Source of the DNA: Primulina eburnea | Taxonomy: Eukaryota > Streptophyta > Magnoliopsida > Lamiales > Gesneriaceae | DNA length: 64,000 nt | NCBI RefSeq assembly: GCF_022965805.1 | Contig: NC_133106.1 | Location: 39,063,881-39,127,880 of the forward strand | Reading direction: 5' to 3' | In this document: positions 11,630 through 22,909 of the stretch, piece after piece | Numbering within the stretch: the first letter of the stretch is position 1 | How the letters are laid out: every line of letters begins with the position of its first letter | Position numbers and translations under genes: made by a program | The notes under the pieces: generated by a model | Told to the model about the DNA's origin: nothing | The model's input: the letters and a program-made list of their open reading frames with translations, nothing else | Databases searched by the model: none

Positions 11630-12634
11630 AGTTTAAGTTTGAGAAAATGTCCAGTAAAGCGAATTTGACTGTTGCAATTTCATAAATAGTACAGAAACTT
11701 TCCAAACGGTCATATTCTTGTGTCTAACGTATATATCATTGTTGGAGCCTATAAATACATCCTCTTGAAGATCCAACAAGAGCTTTTGAAGGTGATTTAA
11801 AGCATGAGCAGTTAGTATGAACAATCTGCTAGTTGAGAGCACAAGCCCTTGTGTGAGCATACATCTGAGGTGTACACTTTAAATGATAAATTCATCACAC
11901 ACAATCACTCACACATATACAAGAGAGTTGAATTTCAAATTTTTTAGTTGAGTGAGTCTTTACACAAAGACATTAAAGATTTTGTTTGTAGTTTTGGCAT
12001 ATTAGACGTTAAATTGCAACCTATAATCGAGAGTGTGCTAGGAGTTTCAATTATGAAGAGATAAGTCCTAAGTTGAAATGAGTTTGTACAAGGTGTTGTA
12101 TAGATAAAAGTCTTCTAATGGATTTTTCTAAGGAGAAGAAGGGTGACGTAGGAGTTGTTAATATTTGAACATACATAAATAAATTTATGTCTATTTATTT
12201 ATTGCATTTAATTATCATTTCCATTGTTTTTAAAGATGCATTGTTGAAGCATTTTATGTGTTCTTCAAATACCAAAATATTGCATACAAAATGTTTGATA
12301 AATTGCTTCCACCAAAATATTTTTTATTCATTCAACTTGCATATATTTTTAAATACTTTACAAAATATTTAATCAATTTTTACGAAAGATTATTATGAGT
12401 GTATTCCGCTTGGTTTGAAAGCCAAACTCGATTTAATTCATCGATGTTCAATTTTTCAGAAACCGAGCTATCATAGCTCAACGATGATCCTCGTAATCTA
12501 TCATGTCAGGTTATTTGTAAAAAATTTTTTTAATGTATAATATCAATTGAATTATTCTATAATTGCGGATTTGCAATAACTGAGATTAATTTTTTAAAAT
12601 TAATTATTCATTAATTGTGATTTTTGCTACTTGT

Positions 12635-12994
12635 ACATCTGTTGGGTGCAATAATTGTTCTTATTTGGTAGAGCGATCGAACCGTGGTGCTTGAGCTGCT
12701 GTGTGGTTTAAAAGATTTGAGTTGCACCATTACCACTAGCTATAGTTTTTGGTAAAGCGGCAAGCGCTTGGTCCTAGAATTGGTATCAGAGCCAAGGTCA
12801 TGGGTTCGATTCCCATTGATTGCAATGAATGCAATTATTGGGAGGAAGATTGTTGGGTGCAATAATTGTCCTTGCTTGGTAGAGCGATCGAGCCATTGTG
12901 CTGGAGCTGGTGTGCTGCTTAAAAGATTTGAGTTGTACAATTACCACTAGCTATAGCTTTTGGTAAAGCGTCAAGCGCTCGATCCTACAACATC
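12635..12994 (+). mobile_element. Complete TRIM retrotransposon
   Basis: All structural parts of a terminal-repeat retrotransposon in miniature are present. LTR1 is 12640-12778 and LTR2 is 12851-12989, 139 bp each. A perfect target duplication ACATC lies at 12635-12639 and 12990-12994. The primer-binding site TGGTATCAGAGCCA (12781-12794) fits initiator methionine tRNA. The internal part is about 70 bases, with a purine tract GGGAGGAAGA just before LTR2. It codes for nothing, so it must have moved with proteins from other elements. LTR1 ends GA instead of CA, probably by mutation. The two LTRs differ at many sites, so it is not recent. Confidence 0.92.
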
Positions 12995-14188
12995 TAATTG
13001 CGTGATGTAGAAAATCTGGTACCATGTATAAATATAAGCCCCTCTCTAATTTACTCAATTATTTTCTTTTATAGGTCTAAGACATTTCACATGCTCTAAT
13101 TAATTTTTGGTAATTAATATACATTGATTATTTTTTGTTTATCTTCCTATCGTTTATGTACATATGTCATTTTGCTTTTTGTGACAATAATATTTTTCTT
13201 AGATATATTTTTTCATGTTTACGGTTGTTTCTGTGCTTTATGTTTTTATTTAACATGGTTGGAAATATTATATTCACAGATAAATTGAAATCATAATGTG
13301 TCGTTGGTGACACACATTAATGGTCCACTAATTTTATTTCACAATAACTATAATATTTTTATTTAATGATTGCTATAATTTTTAAAATATAACTAATAAA
13401 ATTTGTGCGCTCTTCAATTCTTTTATATTTTTCATTTTTTTCATTCTATTATAAACAAGTTATATTTTTTTATGTATTTCATAATTTTTATATATTTAAT
13501 TTAAATTAGTTTTATTAATTTATATCTATAAATATGTGAAACTCTTGATATTTTTATATATATGGTAAGAAAGACTAAAAGTTGAAAATTTAAATAAAAA
13601 TGTTTAATATTTCAGATAACTAACAAATTTTGTGAATTTTTCAACTATATTATATGTTTATAATTTTCTCAGACTATTACAAGTACATTATATATTATAA
13701 AATAATTTTTGTAAGAACGTAAGAATTTTTTATATATTAACTTTTTTTAATAGTTAATATTAAAGAAATTATGAAGCTCTATATATTTTTTTATAGACGA
13801 TAAGAAAGACTAAATGTTGAAAAATTCTAATAAACTAATTTAAGTAATAGTTAAATAAATAATAGCTCAATAATTTAGTGATTTCACTTATAATTCATTA
13901 TGTGTTATGATAATATTTTACACAATAATGTTTTTAAAATTAAATATCATATTATTAAATATTTTGTTATCTAATTTTTAGTTATAGTCTAAACATAATA
14001 CATATTACGATTGTATTAGCAATACTCTACTATGAAATCATCATATATACGTTTTTTTGTTAACTTGTTTGTTCTTTTCAACCTATTAATTAATTTTTCA
14101 TAGCATTACTCTACTATGATGAAATTATATACATAGAAAACAATTTTTCCTCTTTTCTACATATTAATTAGTTTCTCATTATATATGA

Positions 14189-14190
<2 letters not shown>

Positions 14191-14240
<50 letters not shown>
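14191..14240. repeat. (AT)n microsatellite
   Basis: About 25 AT units. The homologous position in the copy at 37100 has a much shorter run. Confidence 0.95.
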
Positions 14241-14243
<3 letters not shown>

Positions 14244-14397
14244 TATTTTCCACATTTCCAAATAACATAATTGTTTTTAATATTATTCACTTATTAAGTC
14301 ATGTTTAAATAAATCATTGCGCGTTATAATAATGATTGCAACTTAATTTAGCACATCTCAGGGCATAGGGTTGACACCCCCAAACAATTATTATTTG

Positions 14398-14582
14398 GAG
14401 TGAGTCTCATGTGAGACCGTCTCACGGACGGTCATAATCCGTGAGACGGGTCAACCCTACCCATATTCACAATAAAAAGTAATACTCTTAGCATAAAAAA
14501 TAATACTTTTTCATGGGTGACCCAAATAAGAGATCCGTCTCCCGAATATGACCCGTGAGACTGTCTCACACAAGTTTTTGCC
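14398..14582. mobile_element. Mutator-like MITE with 9-bp target duplication
   Basis: The 185-bp element is flanked by TATTATTTG on both sides (14389-14397 and 14583-14591). Its ends are imperfect inverted repeats built from TGTGAGAC-GTCTCACGG. The homologous repeat copy near 36950 lacks the insert and has a single related site, which independently supports the borders. A nine-base duplication is typical of Mutator-type transposition. Confidence 0.8.
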
Positions 14583-14706
14583 TATTATTTGTGGTTGAAT
14601 CATTATTAGTAATCAAGATTATTTTGTTTTCGATGAGATTATTTGATCTGTGTGACAAAATTTGATTTAGAGAAATGATTTATGGAATGTGAAATAACAT
14701 TCATAT

Positions 14707-14790
14707 AAGATTTCTTAGGTATAATAATTGTCCATACTAGGTAGAACAATCAAAATGTGATGTTTGAGTTGTTTTACGGTTTTAAAATAT
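14707..14790 (+). mobile_element. Degraded TRIM-LTR relic
   Basis: TATAATAATTGTCC, GGTAGAACAATC and GTTTGAGTTGTTTTACGG align with the TRIM LTR at 12640. The same relic sits at the homologous place near 36720-36850 on the other strand, so it was inserted before these two repeat copies separated. Confidence 0.6.
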
Positions 14791-15872
14791 TTAGTAAATT
14801 TTGAATTATGTTAATATATGCATATTTTTTCATATTTTTATGATGTTATGACTTAAATCTAAATTTTTTAAAAACTTTTGAAATGTTAATATTTGTAACT
14901 AAATATTGAGAGGTATCCCATTAATGTTTTGTAAAGGAAGAAAATACAATTATTATTTTGAAATTTTCCAATATTTTGGATTATTTTTGCCACCCTAATA
15001 AAATATCTATCTACATTCTTTATCTCGAGAGAGTTTTTTTCTAATATATTATCTGCTCTTGAATTTTCATATATTTTCTTTTAATTTTTATATCAAGTAA
15101 TTATATCATAATTTTAAAATTAATATATACATCACATTTATTTTAACCACTCTTTTTTTTTCTAGTTTTTTCTATTTATTAGACTTCAAAATTCAGATGT
15201 ACATTCTTTCTCATTAAAAATTAATTCACACACTTAATTATGTTCATAATGTAAAATAAATATAATATGTAATAAAATATGTGGAGAAACTGAGTAGGAC
15301 TTCAGAAAAAATAAAAAAATGAAATGGAATCAGGCTCGAAACCTGAACGATTCAAATAAACAAAACAAGAAGACCATATGAAAAAACACGCTAGCATCAT
15401 AGAAATTAATCAAAATCAAATAAAAACGAACAAACATAAAAATTAGATGTGATTATAGGATTGCCTAATTTAATGGAAGAAAGAAGCATAAAAAATACAA
15501 TAAAAAGATACTAAAAGATTCGAAGATCATACAAGAAAATGATTGAATAAATGAGATCACGATTATCTAAAATGAATGATAAGTCGTCAAAATAATAACA
15601 AATAATATTTGTTATTGAATAATTTGTAAAAAAATATATATATATAATGATTAATGGTCGATCCAAAATAGAAAAAGCAAAGTGCGGTGTGCTCTTAGAC
15701 CGTTAACTCCAGCCGGCGCCATATATTCTTTATTCGCTTCCTTCTTCCCTTAAAAAATTCCACTCACAATCTCCACTCTATGCGTTTAACACATTACTGA
15801 ACGGAAACACCCCGTGTGCGCGGTTTCAGCACTGATCAGTTTCTGTCCTTTCTGCTCAAGATCTCAACTTTA

Positions 15873-18845
15873 ATGATGGATTCAAATGGATTCTCTTCGC
15901 CGAAGCCTGATAGTTTTCCTGCGGGTCTTCGGGTTCTTGTTGTGGACGATGATCCCACTTGGTTGAAGATTCTTGAAAAGATGCTTAAAAAGTGCAGTTA
16001 TGAAGGTCTCTTCTCATGCACGCACACACACACATATGTGTGTGCAATTGCTCTTTTCTGTTTGTGTTGAACGTTTCGGGGGATTGATTTTGTTGGTAAT
16101 AATTGTTTCTTTTTGGGTGTGATGCCTCAGATGTTGCTTTTAATTCTATGTTGGGATTATTATTATTTTTTTCACCTGTTCTACTAAAAAGAAGTCGCGG
16201 GTCGAATTGTTTTGAAAGCTGCCAACTGTTGGAATGTTCAGACTATATACTCGTATTATTTGATATTTCAGAGTTGAATTCTTGGATTTCAGTTTAGGGG
16301 AGGTAGCAACTTGTTGCATATTGCAAAAATCATGCATAATTTTTTTGTTTTGAAAAATCATTTGGGCGTGAGAAACATACTGCAGTAAAAGTTCATGTGA
16401 ACTTGTCAGCAGTATGATGATTCATAGTCAACTGCAGTCGAGAAACGAAGAAGCCTTTAAATTTGAAGCTCATGCTTTGTTGATTAAATTATTATTCAGG
16501 CTAATTTTCAACTAGAGGGGAGAAACTGTGACAGTCCGAAAATTTCCTTTCAGTTCACTGTTTATTTTTTATGCAATGGGTATCTATTCTCCTTCAAAAT
16601 TATCACCCCTTTAAAATGCAGTTCGTTCTGCGGCGACTTGTTTCAAACTTAATTTGGCATCCTAACCTGTAAGGTTTTCTGCTTTTGAGTGATTTATGAT
16701 TTGATTCTGTTTGAGATATCGAATCATGCTATAGGTGTTGCGGTGGGGTTGGGAGTTGAATAAAATAGGAAGGTACTACTCGGACATTAAATCCTAGTTC
16801 AACAAGAGCTTAAGTTGCCATGGTTGAACCTGTGCAGAATAATCCTAATATGCTACAAAATTTATTCGGAGTTCGCATACTACTCGTTCCCTGCTCATGG
16901 TTTTCATGGTTAAAACCTTCCCAGACCAGGCTTTGGGTTTGATGTATCTGCATTCTACTTGACAGTTTTTTCTCTTGATTTTGAAAATCTTTGATACTTT
17001 TTCTGATCCTTCTCCAATATCTTGTTCTTTTTTGGAGTTTCAGTAATGACTTGTAACTTAGCCAGAGAGGCTCTGGACCTGCTACGAGAAAAAAAAGACG
17101 GTTTTGACATTGTAATCAGTGATGTAAACATGCCTGACATGGATGGTTTCAAGCTTCTGGAGCACGTTGGCCTGGAGATGGATCTTCCTGTCATAAGTAA
17201 GCTACTTATCTCCTATTAATGCTTTACGAATCAGTAAAATCTTATCTACCATGTCCAATTCTTTGATCTTTTGGTATCGGAAGTGAAGATTGGCTCGTTA
17301 CCACTTTTCTCCAAAGTTCGAGCTCATGGATTTTACATTGATCCTACACAGTGATGTCCGTTGATGGGGAAACAAGCAGGGTGATGAAGGGAGTTCAACA
17401 TGGCGCATGTGATTATCTTCTGAAGCCAATAAGGATGAAAGAGCTTAGAAACATATGGCAGCATGTTTTGAGGAAACGGATGCATGAGGTGAGAGATATT
17501 GAAGGGCACGAAAGTGTGACCGAGCAACCTGATGATGTCTACTTGTTTGGTGGAGATCTGAATTCAGGAAAGAAAAGAAAAGATGCTGATAACAAGCACG
17601 ATGAAAGAGCATGTGGTAACCTTTTATCCGTGAAGAAATCAAGGGTCGTTTGGACCGTTGATCTTCATCAGAAGTTTGTGACAGCAGTGAATCAAATCGG
17701 ACTTAGCAGTAAGTTTAAGATCTTTCTTGTTTCTCATCAATAAAATAACGACTTTTTTCATTGATTTCTTGTGAGTCATAATAAATGTTCGAATGTTATT
17801 TGCGTGACAGAAGTTGGCCCAAAGAAAATACTCGACTTGATGGGAGTGCCATGGTTAACAAGAGAAAACGTAGCTAGCCACTTGCAGGTAAATGTGAGGA
17901 AGGGATGGTAATTTTTGAAAATATGAAGTTAAATCTTTGTCCAATAAAAACTTCAAGGTTTCGGGAAATCGTGTGACATTTTGTTGTTTTGCTTTACAGA
18001 AGTACAGACTCTACTTGAGCCGCTTACAAAAAGAAAATGAACTTAAAATCGTGTTTGGTGGGGTGAAAAACTCGGCTATCACTTCAAAAGACCCTGCTGA
18101 AAATGTTTGTCTTGAAAACTCAGATACACAGATACACAAGAATCTGATGCCGAACAGTGATGCCAAATTCTGTGATGTAAACGGGAAAGGGATTCTTTCA
18201 ATGCCAATGGGAGATTGCATGAATTCTCTATTTGGAGACGTCAAAGATGCTTCGGAAAGCGCTCCCGCTCCCTCAAGGATTAGTTGCGATTCTGATGTAA
18301 AATCTGAACACAAGATCCAAGTTCAATACTCGTCGCTTCAATTCAAACAAGAACACAATCCACAGTTCCAGTCAGAGAAACAGTTTGATCACATGATGTC
18401 TCCCATTCAAGTGGATTCTTTAGAAAGCATTTTCAATCATAATCGTATACAAACAGAAGATCATAGAGAGAGCAGAAGTCAAGGCACTGGAAAAGTAACG
18501 AAAGTTGAAAGTGTAGGCGCCTTGTTTTCTGTTCAACCTGAGAGATCGATTTCATGTTCTACATTGAACATGAAGAGCCACAACTCGGGACAGAATCCAT
18601 TTGACAATACAGAATGTGACCAAAGAAACTTGATTCTTGAAACAGGATCAACTTTCAGGTTGTGGGATGAGGTATTCAATAGTTATTCCAAGGAACCTGG
18701 GAATATAGAATCTTACGGTCTGGGTGATCGAGAACTCATTTATGATGTTTCACCACATTTGTATGGTTCATTGGATGTTGAACACGAGTACGGGAGTGAC
18801 ACTCTGGAACACCCTGTAATAGGCCGAGGTCTGTATATCGCATAA
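15873..18845 (+). CDS. ARR11: Type-B response regulator, ARR11-like
   Basis: Nuclear transcription factor at the end of the cytokinin His-to-Asp phosphorelay. Exons: 15873-16005, 17044-17196, 17352-17708, 17811-17887, 18000-18845; phases fit and give 521 residues. The receiver domain (about residues 15-135) has the acidic pair VVDDDP, the phospho-acceptor Asp in [11 protein letters not shown], and the conserved Lys in [15 protein letters not shown]/Myb-like DNA-binding domain follows (about 190-250), from [15 protein letters not shown] to [18 protein letters not shown]. The C-terminal half is low in complexity and Gln/Ser-rich, as expected for an activation region. I chose the tandem ATGs at 15873/15876. 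The frame continues upstream to a GTG at 15816 but has no ATG there. The family is certain; the ARR11 assignment rests on receiver-domain similarity and the HHL1/TOP neighbours. Confidence 0.93.
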
Positions 18846-19679
18846 TCCTCAACTAATGATCAGGAATGTCTTGTTTATTGGGGTTGTGTTTATTGAAAGC
18901 AAAAAGGAATATTGCTAATGTTCCAATTCCCTGAGAGAACCATTTTTTCGTAGAATGGTTGTTTTCAACATAAAAGCGATACAGATAATAAGAAAGCATT
19001 TTTTTGTATATATGTTGGACTACAGACTTGAAGATAGACAGGCAAAGGAAGATGTTCAATCCATGAATGGGGTGGTGGATAGCTTTGATTGATAGTTGTA
19101 AACAAGAATAACTTGTTCTGGAACATAATGGGTGGTGAGGAATAACTTAATTTGCAATACAGAAAAATGATCAAGAAATTTCATTTAAAGATTTTTCTAA
19201 TTATGCATCAATTCAGTTTGATTAATTACCTTCCAAAAAATTAATACAAGAACCATATCATCAATCAGTAACCCAACACAAGTCTGATTTCTTAGGTTTA
19301 CATGTGCTATTAAAATATAAACTTTTGAACGAGATCAATGAGATGTTATTGTAATGATAATGTACGTGCACTAAATCTAAAGATACAAGTTTAATTTGGA
19401 TATATTTAAATCAATTTTGAACCTTGAATCTGACAGTAGCAGATCCCTTGTACCAACAACACACCCTTATAACTCCACTGCATTTTTATACTTTATTGTA
19501 AGCCTTTTCGATTTTCCGATTCAACTTTTACTTTAAATAGTTAATAATTTCAGTTTGCTCATTTAAGTATTCAAATTTGGTTTCAATATAAATACTTTTA
19601 ATTTTAGCTATTTTGATCAAATTGATAACGTGACTGTTAAACTTTGTTTAAAAATCAATCAGATGATGATGAACACATT
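18846..19679. other. ARR11 downstream region
   Basis: Probable 3' untranslated region at first, then AT-rich DNA. No further gene was recognised. Confidence 0.5.
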
Positions 19680-20145
19680 CCCTCCTTCCTATCTGGTGTA
19701 TCAGCACTCGAACATAGAAAGAAAAATGAGAGACTAGAGTTTACGTGGTTCGGCCTTGAATGAGCTACACCACAGGAAGAAAGACGACCAACTCTTTTAT
19801 TCAATCACCAAAGAGAGTATTTACAAGTAAAAATATTATGAATAGCACTCAAGAATTTTACAATCAAGCCTAATCTCCTTGATTCTCCATCGCCTTCTTG
19901 AGCTTGTGCCTCTTGTAACTCTACTTGTGTGTGTTCTATATCTTTGCTTCAGCTGAGAGCCCCCGGCCCTCTTTATAAATCAGGATTTGACTTGTGTTCC
20001 TTTCTTCACAGCTTATCCCAACTCCCCAAAGTAACGGCTCCCAACTCCATTCAACTAACAGAACACATCCAGTCAACCAACTCTACGGTTTTCAGCTCCC
20101 ATTTAACTTAAATTTTTTGAGAGACACCGACCTTCTCTCAACATT
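19680..20145 (-). mobile_element. Probable copia-type LTR remnant
   Basis: On the minus strand there is TGTTGAGAGAAGG at about 20140, a TTTATAAAGAGGG promoter-like box near 19970, and the sequence complementary to TTTACGTGGTTCGGCC near 19740, which recurs near the ends of many plant copia LTRs. No second LTR, primer-binding site or coding region was seen, and no clear target duplication was found, so both ends are approximate. Confidence 0.4.
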
Positions 20146-20389
20146 GACATCACACAATTCCACAATTTTCGACGTCACATTTAGCATTTTATAGGTGTCG
20201 AAAATTAAATTTTAATGTATCTAACTGAATTTGGATCAAAATAAAAAACTAAATAAATTAATAGACAAAAAAACTATTTTTCCTAATTTAAAATGCTAGG
20301 AAAAATAATTTTTGTGAATTATCAAATCAAATCGCATAGTATACGCTTCTTTCTAGGATTTATCTTGGACTTGGAGAGGTGGATAATAG

Positions 20390-21900
20390 ACGACCTGGGA
20401 CTGGGTGACGGTGGGTGATTCGAAGAACACGGTCAATATACTCGGCATTGTGGTTGAGGCTGGCGTTCCACGCTGGTATGTAATCTATGCAAATGTTCTT
20501 AGTTGTAATAGCTACTAAAACCCTGATTCTTCATACTTGTTCTACATTTTTTCTCGCATACTTTGCCTCATCTACGTGGTCATCTGGACATCCTCCTCCT
20601 TCAAGATGTCCGGGTAATTGTCTTTTTGATTTACTGCTGCTTGTTTTGAGTGCGATATTTTGTCTTATTAATTTCCTTTTTTTTTTCTTTTGTGCTTCTT
20701 TCCTTAAAACTAGCTCCTTTGCTCTCTTCGATGGCTGCAAACCGCTGACAAATTTGTTCGTAAGCTGCGGCTTTGGTCATCTACGACCAGATTTGACGCG
20801 GGTTACTCGTCTGTACTTTAAACACCACTGTTGTGCTTTTGGTTGTTATTCCTCGTCTGATTAATTATTTTTCTTTCACATAATAAGAACAATCGTTCAA
20901 ATTATGTAAAGGCGAATGAGGAAAAATCTGTATTTTGTTTGGGTTTACCTCACTTTCAATTGTGAATTAGCTGTGAGATACATAAACTTAAATAGAACTG
21001 CGGTTAATTTCCACATTTAAATATAAAACATGTACATTTTTTTGGAAGTACATAATAATTTTGACCTTCTTCAGCACTTGGTGAATGACACGCACTCTTC
21101 TGGTGGATATGGTAACAAAATGCTATCAAGGTGTAGACTATGATAAGCCGTGACTTCCTTGAACACATGATTCAGTTTTTCTCTCACCCTCAAAGTTGCA
21201 ATTTATCCATGCAGGTGTTAGCTCGTATGCATTGCGGTTGGCAGACATAAATACATCTAGTGTATAAGGTATTCATGTTATCTATGTTGTGCTTCAGAAT
21301 TTAGTGTGTTTAATCCCTCACTTTGACGAACAATTGATTAATCGAGGATCCTTATGTGACCATTTTATTATTTTGGATGTTAATGTGGATGAAGGTTTCC
21401 AAAGTATCTGATGCTCCCCCTATAAGCTTAAGTACTGAGTATGTGATTATTATTTTGCAGTCTTGACACAATAATAATTAGCTTTTGTGCTCTTGGTATA
21501 TTGATATGATCATAATAGCTTTTAATATGTCGAATGTATGTGATGTAGGAATTTTATCTTCTCATGGCCAAAACCCCTTCGTTCGGTATCTCTAATAAAC
21601 TCTCGAAATGGACTTCATTGCAGGCTTACAGAAGAGTGGAACTCACTACCACTTCATGTCGAACCAGACTCCTTGCCTGAACATGATAAGCGTGAGTTTC
21701 CTCCTGTTGGGATCGTGTTGAGAGTTGCAGTAGATTAAAAATATGAGTCATTCGGTTTTCATTTTCATTTTCATTATGGAGATAAGTGGGTAAGACTGTA
21801 CAATCTAATGTGAAACTGAATTAGGGCTGTGGAAGGAAATTTTCACTATGGGACAAAATTTCGACTATTGTCAGAGCAGGACGGCAGTGTCAAAGATTGA
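20390..21900 (+). pseudogene. POT1-like telomere-protection gene fragment
   Basis: Several separated pieces resemble plant POT1, which binds single-stranded telomeric DNA. They occur in the order expected for the N-terminal OB-fold region: VNILGIVVEAGVPRW (to a donor at 20476), a DILLLQDVRVI-type strand near 20590, SSFALFDG at about 20710, KFVRKLRLW at about 20750, APPISLST near 21420, LPLHVEPDSLPEHD (21650-21690) running into EFPPVGIVLRVAVD, and TKFRLLSEQDG near 21860. Frames shift between pieces, a TAA follows VAVD, no start ATG is evident, and the C-terminal half of POT1 is absent. I read it as a decayed partial copy. Similarity was judged from memory of the family. An expressed, re-spliced gene is possible but unlikely. 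Confidence 0.6.
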
Positions 21901-21936
21901 TCAAGGTATCCGCCTTTACTTGGTTTCTTTTGCCCT

Positions 21937-22225
21937 AAATGACTGTGAGAATCATACTGGTCGATGGTATTGCCAGAGTATAACCATCTGTATATCTCTT
22001 ATTTAGTTAGGGATTGGAAATATGTTTGGCCGTGAATACCAGAGTATAAACATTTGTATATCTCTTATTTAGTTAGGGATTGGAAATATGTTTGGTCGTG
22101 AATACGGCCTTGTAATTTTGTTTTTATTTCCCTTCTAATGTGCGGATGGCTTATCCGCTTGTTGTAGACTCTATTATCGTTATAATAAATTATTGTTTCC
22201 TATAAAAAAAATGACTGTGAGAATC
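21937..22225 (+). mobile_element. 5'-truncated LINE/SINE-type retroposon
   Basis: A 255-bp insert (21954-22208) ends in a short A run and is flanked by a perfect 17-base duplication, AAATGACTGTGAGAATC, at 21937-21953 and 22209-22225. This is the mark of target-primed reverse transcription. Inside, a 66-base segment starting CCAGAGTATAA at 21973 is repeated at 22039 with a few changes. No coding remains. The 3' part (TTATTTCCC through GTTTCCTATAAAAAAA) looks like a LINE 3' tail, but a SINE is not excluded. Confidence 0.85.
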
Positions 22226-22909
22226 GTGTAGGTGAAATGATTTATGTTTGCTAGGGTATGTAATAATAGTCTATGTTAACGAGTTCGGCTTCCTTCTGCT
22301 ATGATTTCTGGACTCAATTTTTTAACTGGTAAATTTATATGTAGTTACCCGTTTTTAGTTTTTCAGAACACTGCATTGGCACGCTAAACTGCTTGCTGCG
22401 CAGCAAATTGGAACTAATTTTATTCCCCACTGACAAGAAAGGCCTATTTATTACACGAATACTATGTCACATGTCCTATGTTTGGGAAAACTATTAGCTG
22501 AAGGATGAGGATATGCCATCCGTGTCACTCAAAAGTAAAAAGATTTAGGATGTTCGTAAATTTTCCTAGCATAATCGGATATGTGGTGCAATGCTCACGC
22601 TAATAGATTATGCCTTTCCTTTTATATTTTTTAGATCACATTTCATAACATGATAGTGAGGATAAATTAAGCAAAAAGATGTACCTGCAATCAACATAGC
22701 GTAGAAGCTTGAAGAAGATGGAAATAAAAATCTATGAACGATTTTGTGAACAAAACTGAAGCTTTAGCAGCAAGTGATTTCCTTATCTTATAAAAATCGT
22801 CATCTTCTTCAGCTGTTCAACTTCAGCAATTTTTATTCATATACAACTCAAAAAGACAAACACAATTTTAAAAATGTCTAGGAATGAACTCCATATGAAT
22901 CTGTAAAGT

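Larger units (their letters stand above)
9070..12401 (+). mobile_element. Copia-type LTR, split by a gypsy solo LTR
   Basis: The left part (9070-9643) starts TGTTGGAACA and has the CAATCTTGATTTTGATG stretch common near the start of plant copia LTRs. The right part (11635 to about 12400) continues with a TATAAATA box near 11751 and a typical R/U5-like region. GTGTA occurs just before the start and again near 12397-12401, so it could be the target duplication, but the inferred end is GA rather than CA. The five-mer may also recur by chance. No internal coding region was found, so I read it as a solo or truncated LTR. Confidence 0.55.
12995..15630 (+). mobile_element. AT-rich Helitron-like repeat copy, 3' end lost
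   Basis: About 13780-14850 is homologous, in inverted orientation, to about 36700-37500, and 15240-15630 matches 8170-8490. No protein coding was seen. The copy contains an old TRIM-LTR-like relic (14707-14790), a (AT)n run at 14191-14240 and a later MITE (14398-14582). No Helitron end was found between 15630 and the ARR11 gene, so the element looks truncated there. Confidence 0.45.

Noticed and set aside
12781..12815. tRNA-like stretch
   Set aside because: It is the retroelement primer-binding site followed by a B-box-like sequence. No acceptor stem or anticodon arm can be formed.
15816..15872. Longer N-terminus for ARR11
   Set aside because: The extension begins at GTG with no ATG; the conserved protein starts at the ATG pair at 15873/15876.
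20487..20864. 125-residue frame starting MQMFLVVIATK
   Set aside because: Only short pieces in differing frames match POT1; the continuous frame mixes intron-like T-rich DNA with exon remnants.
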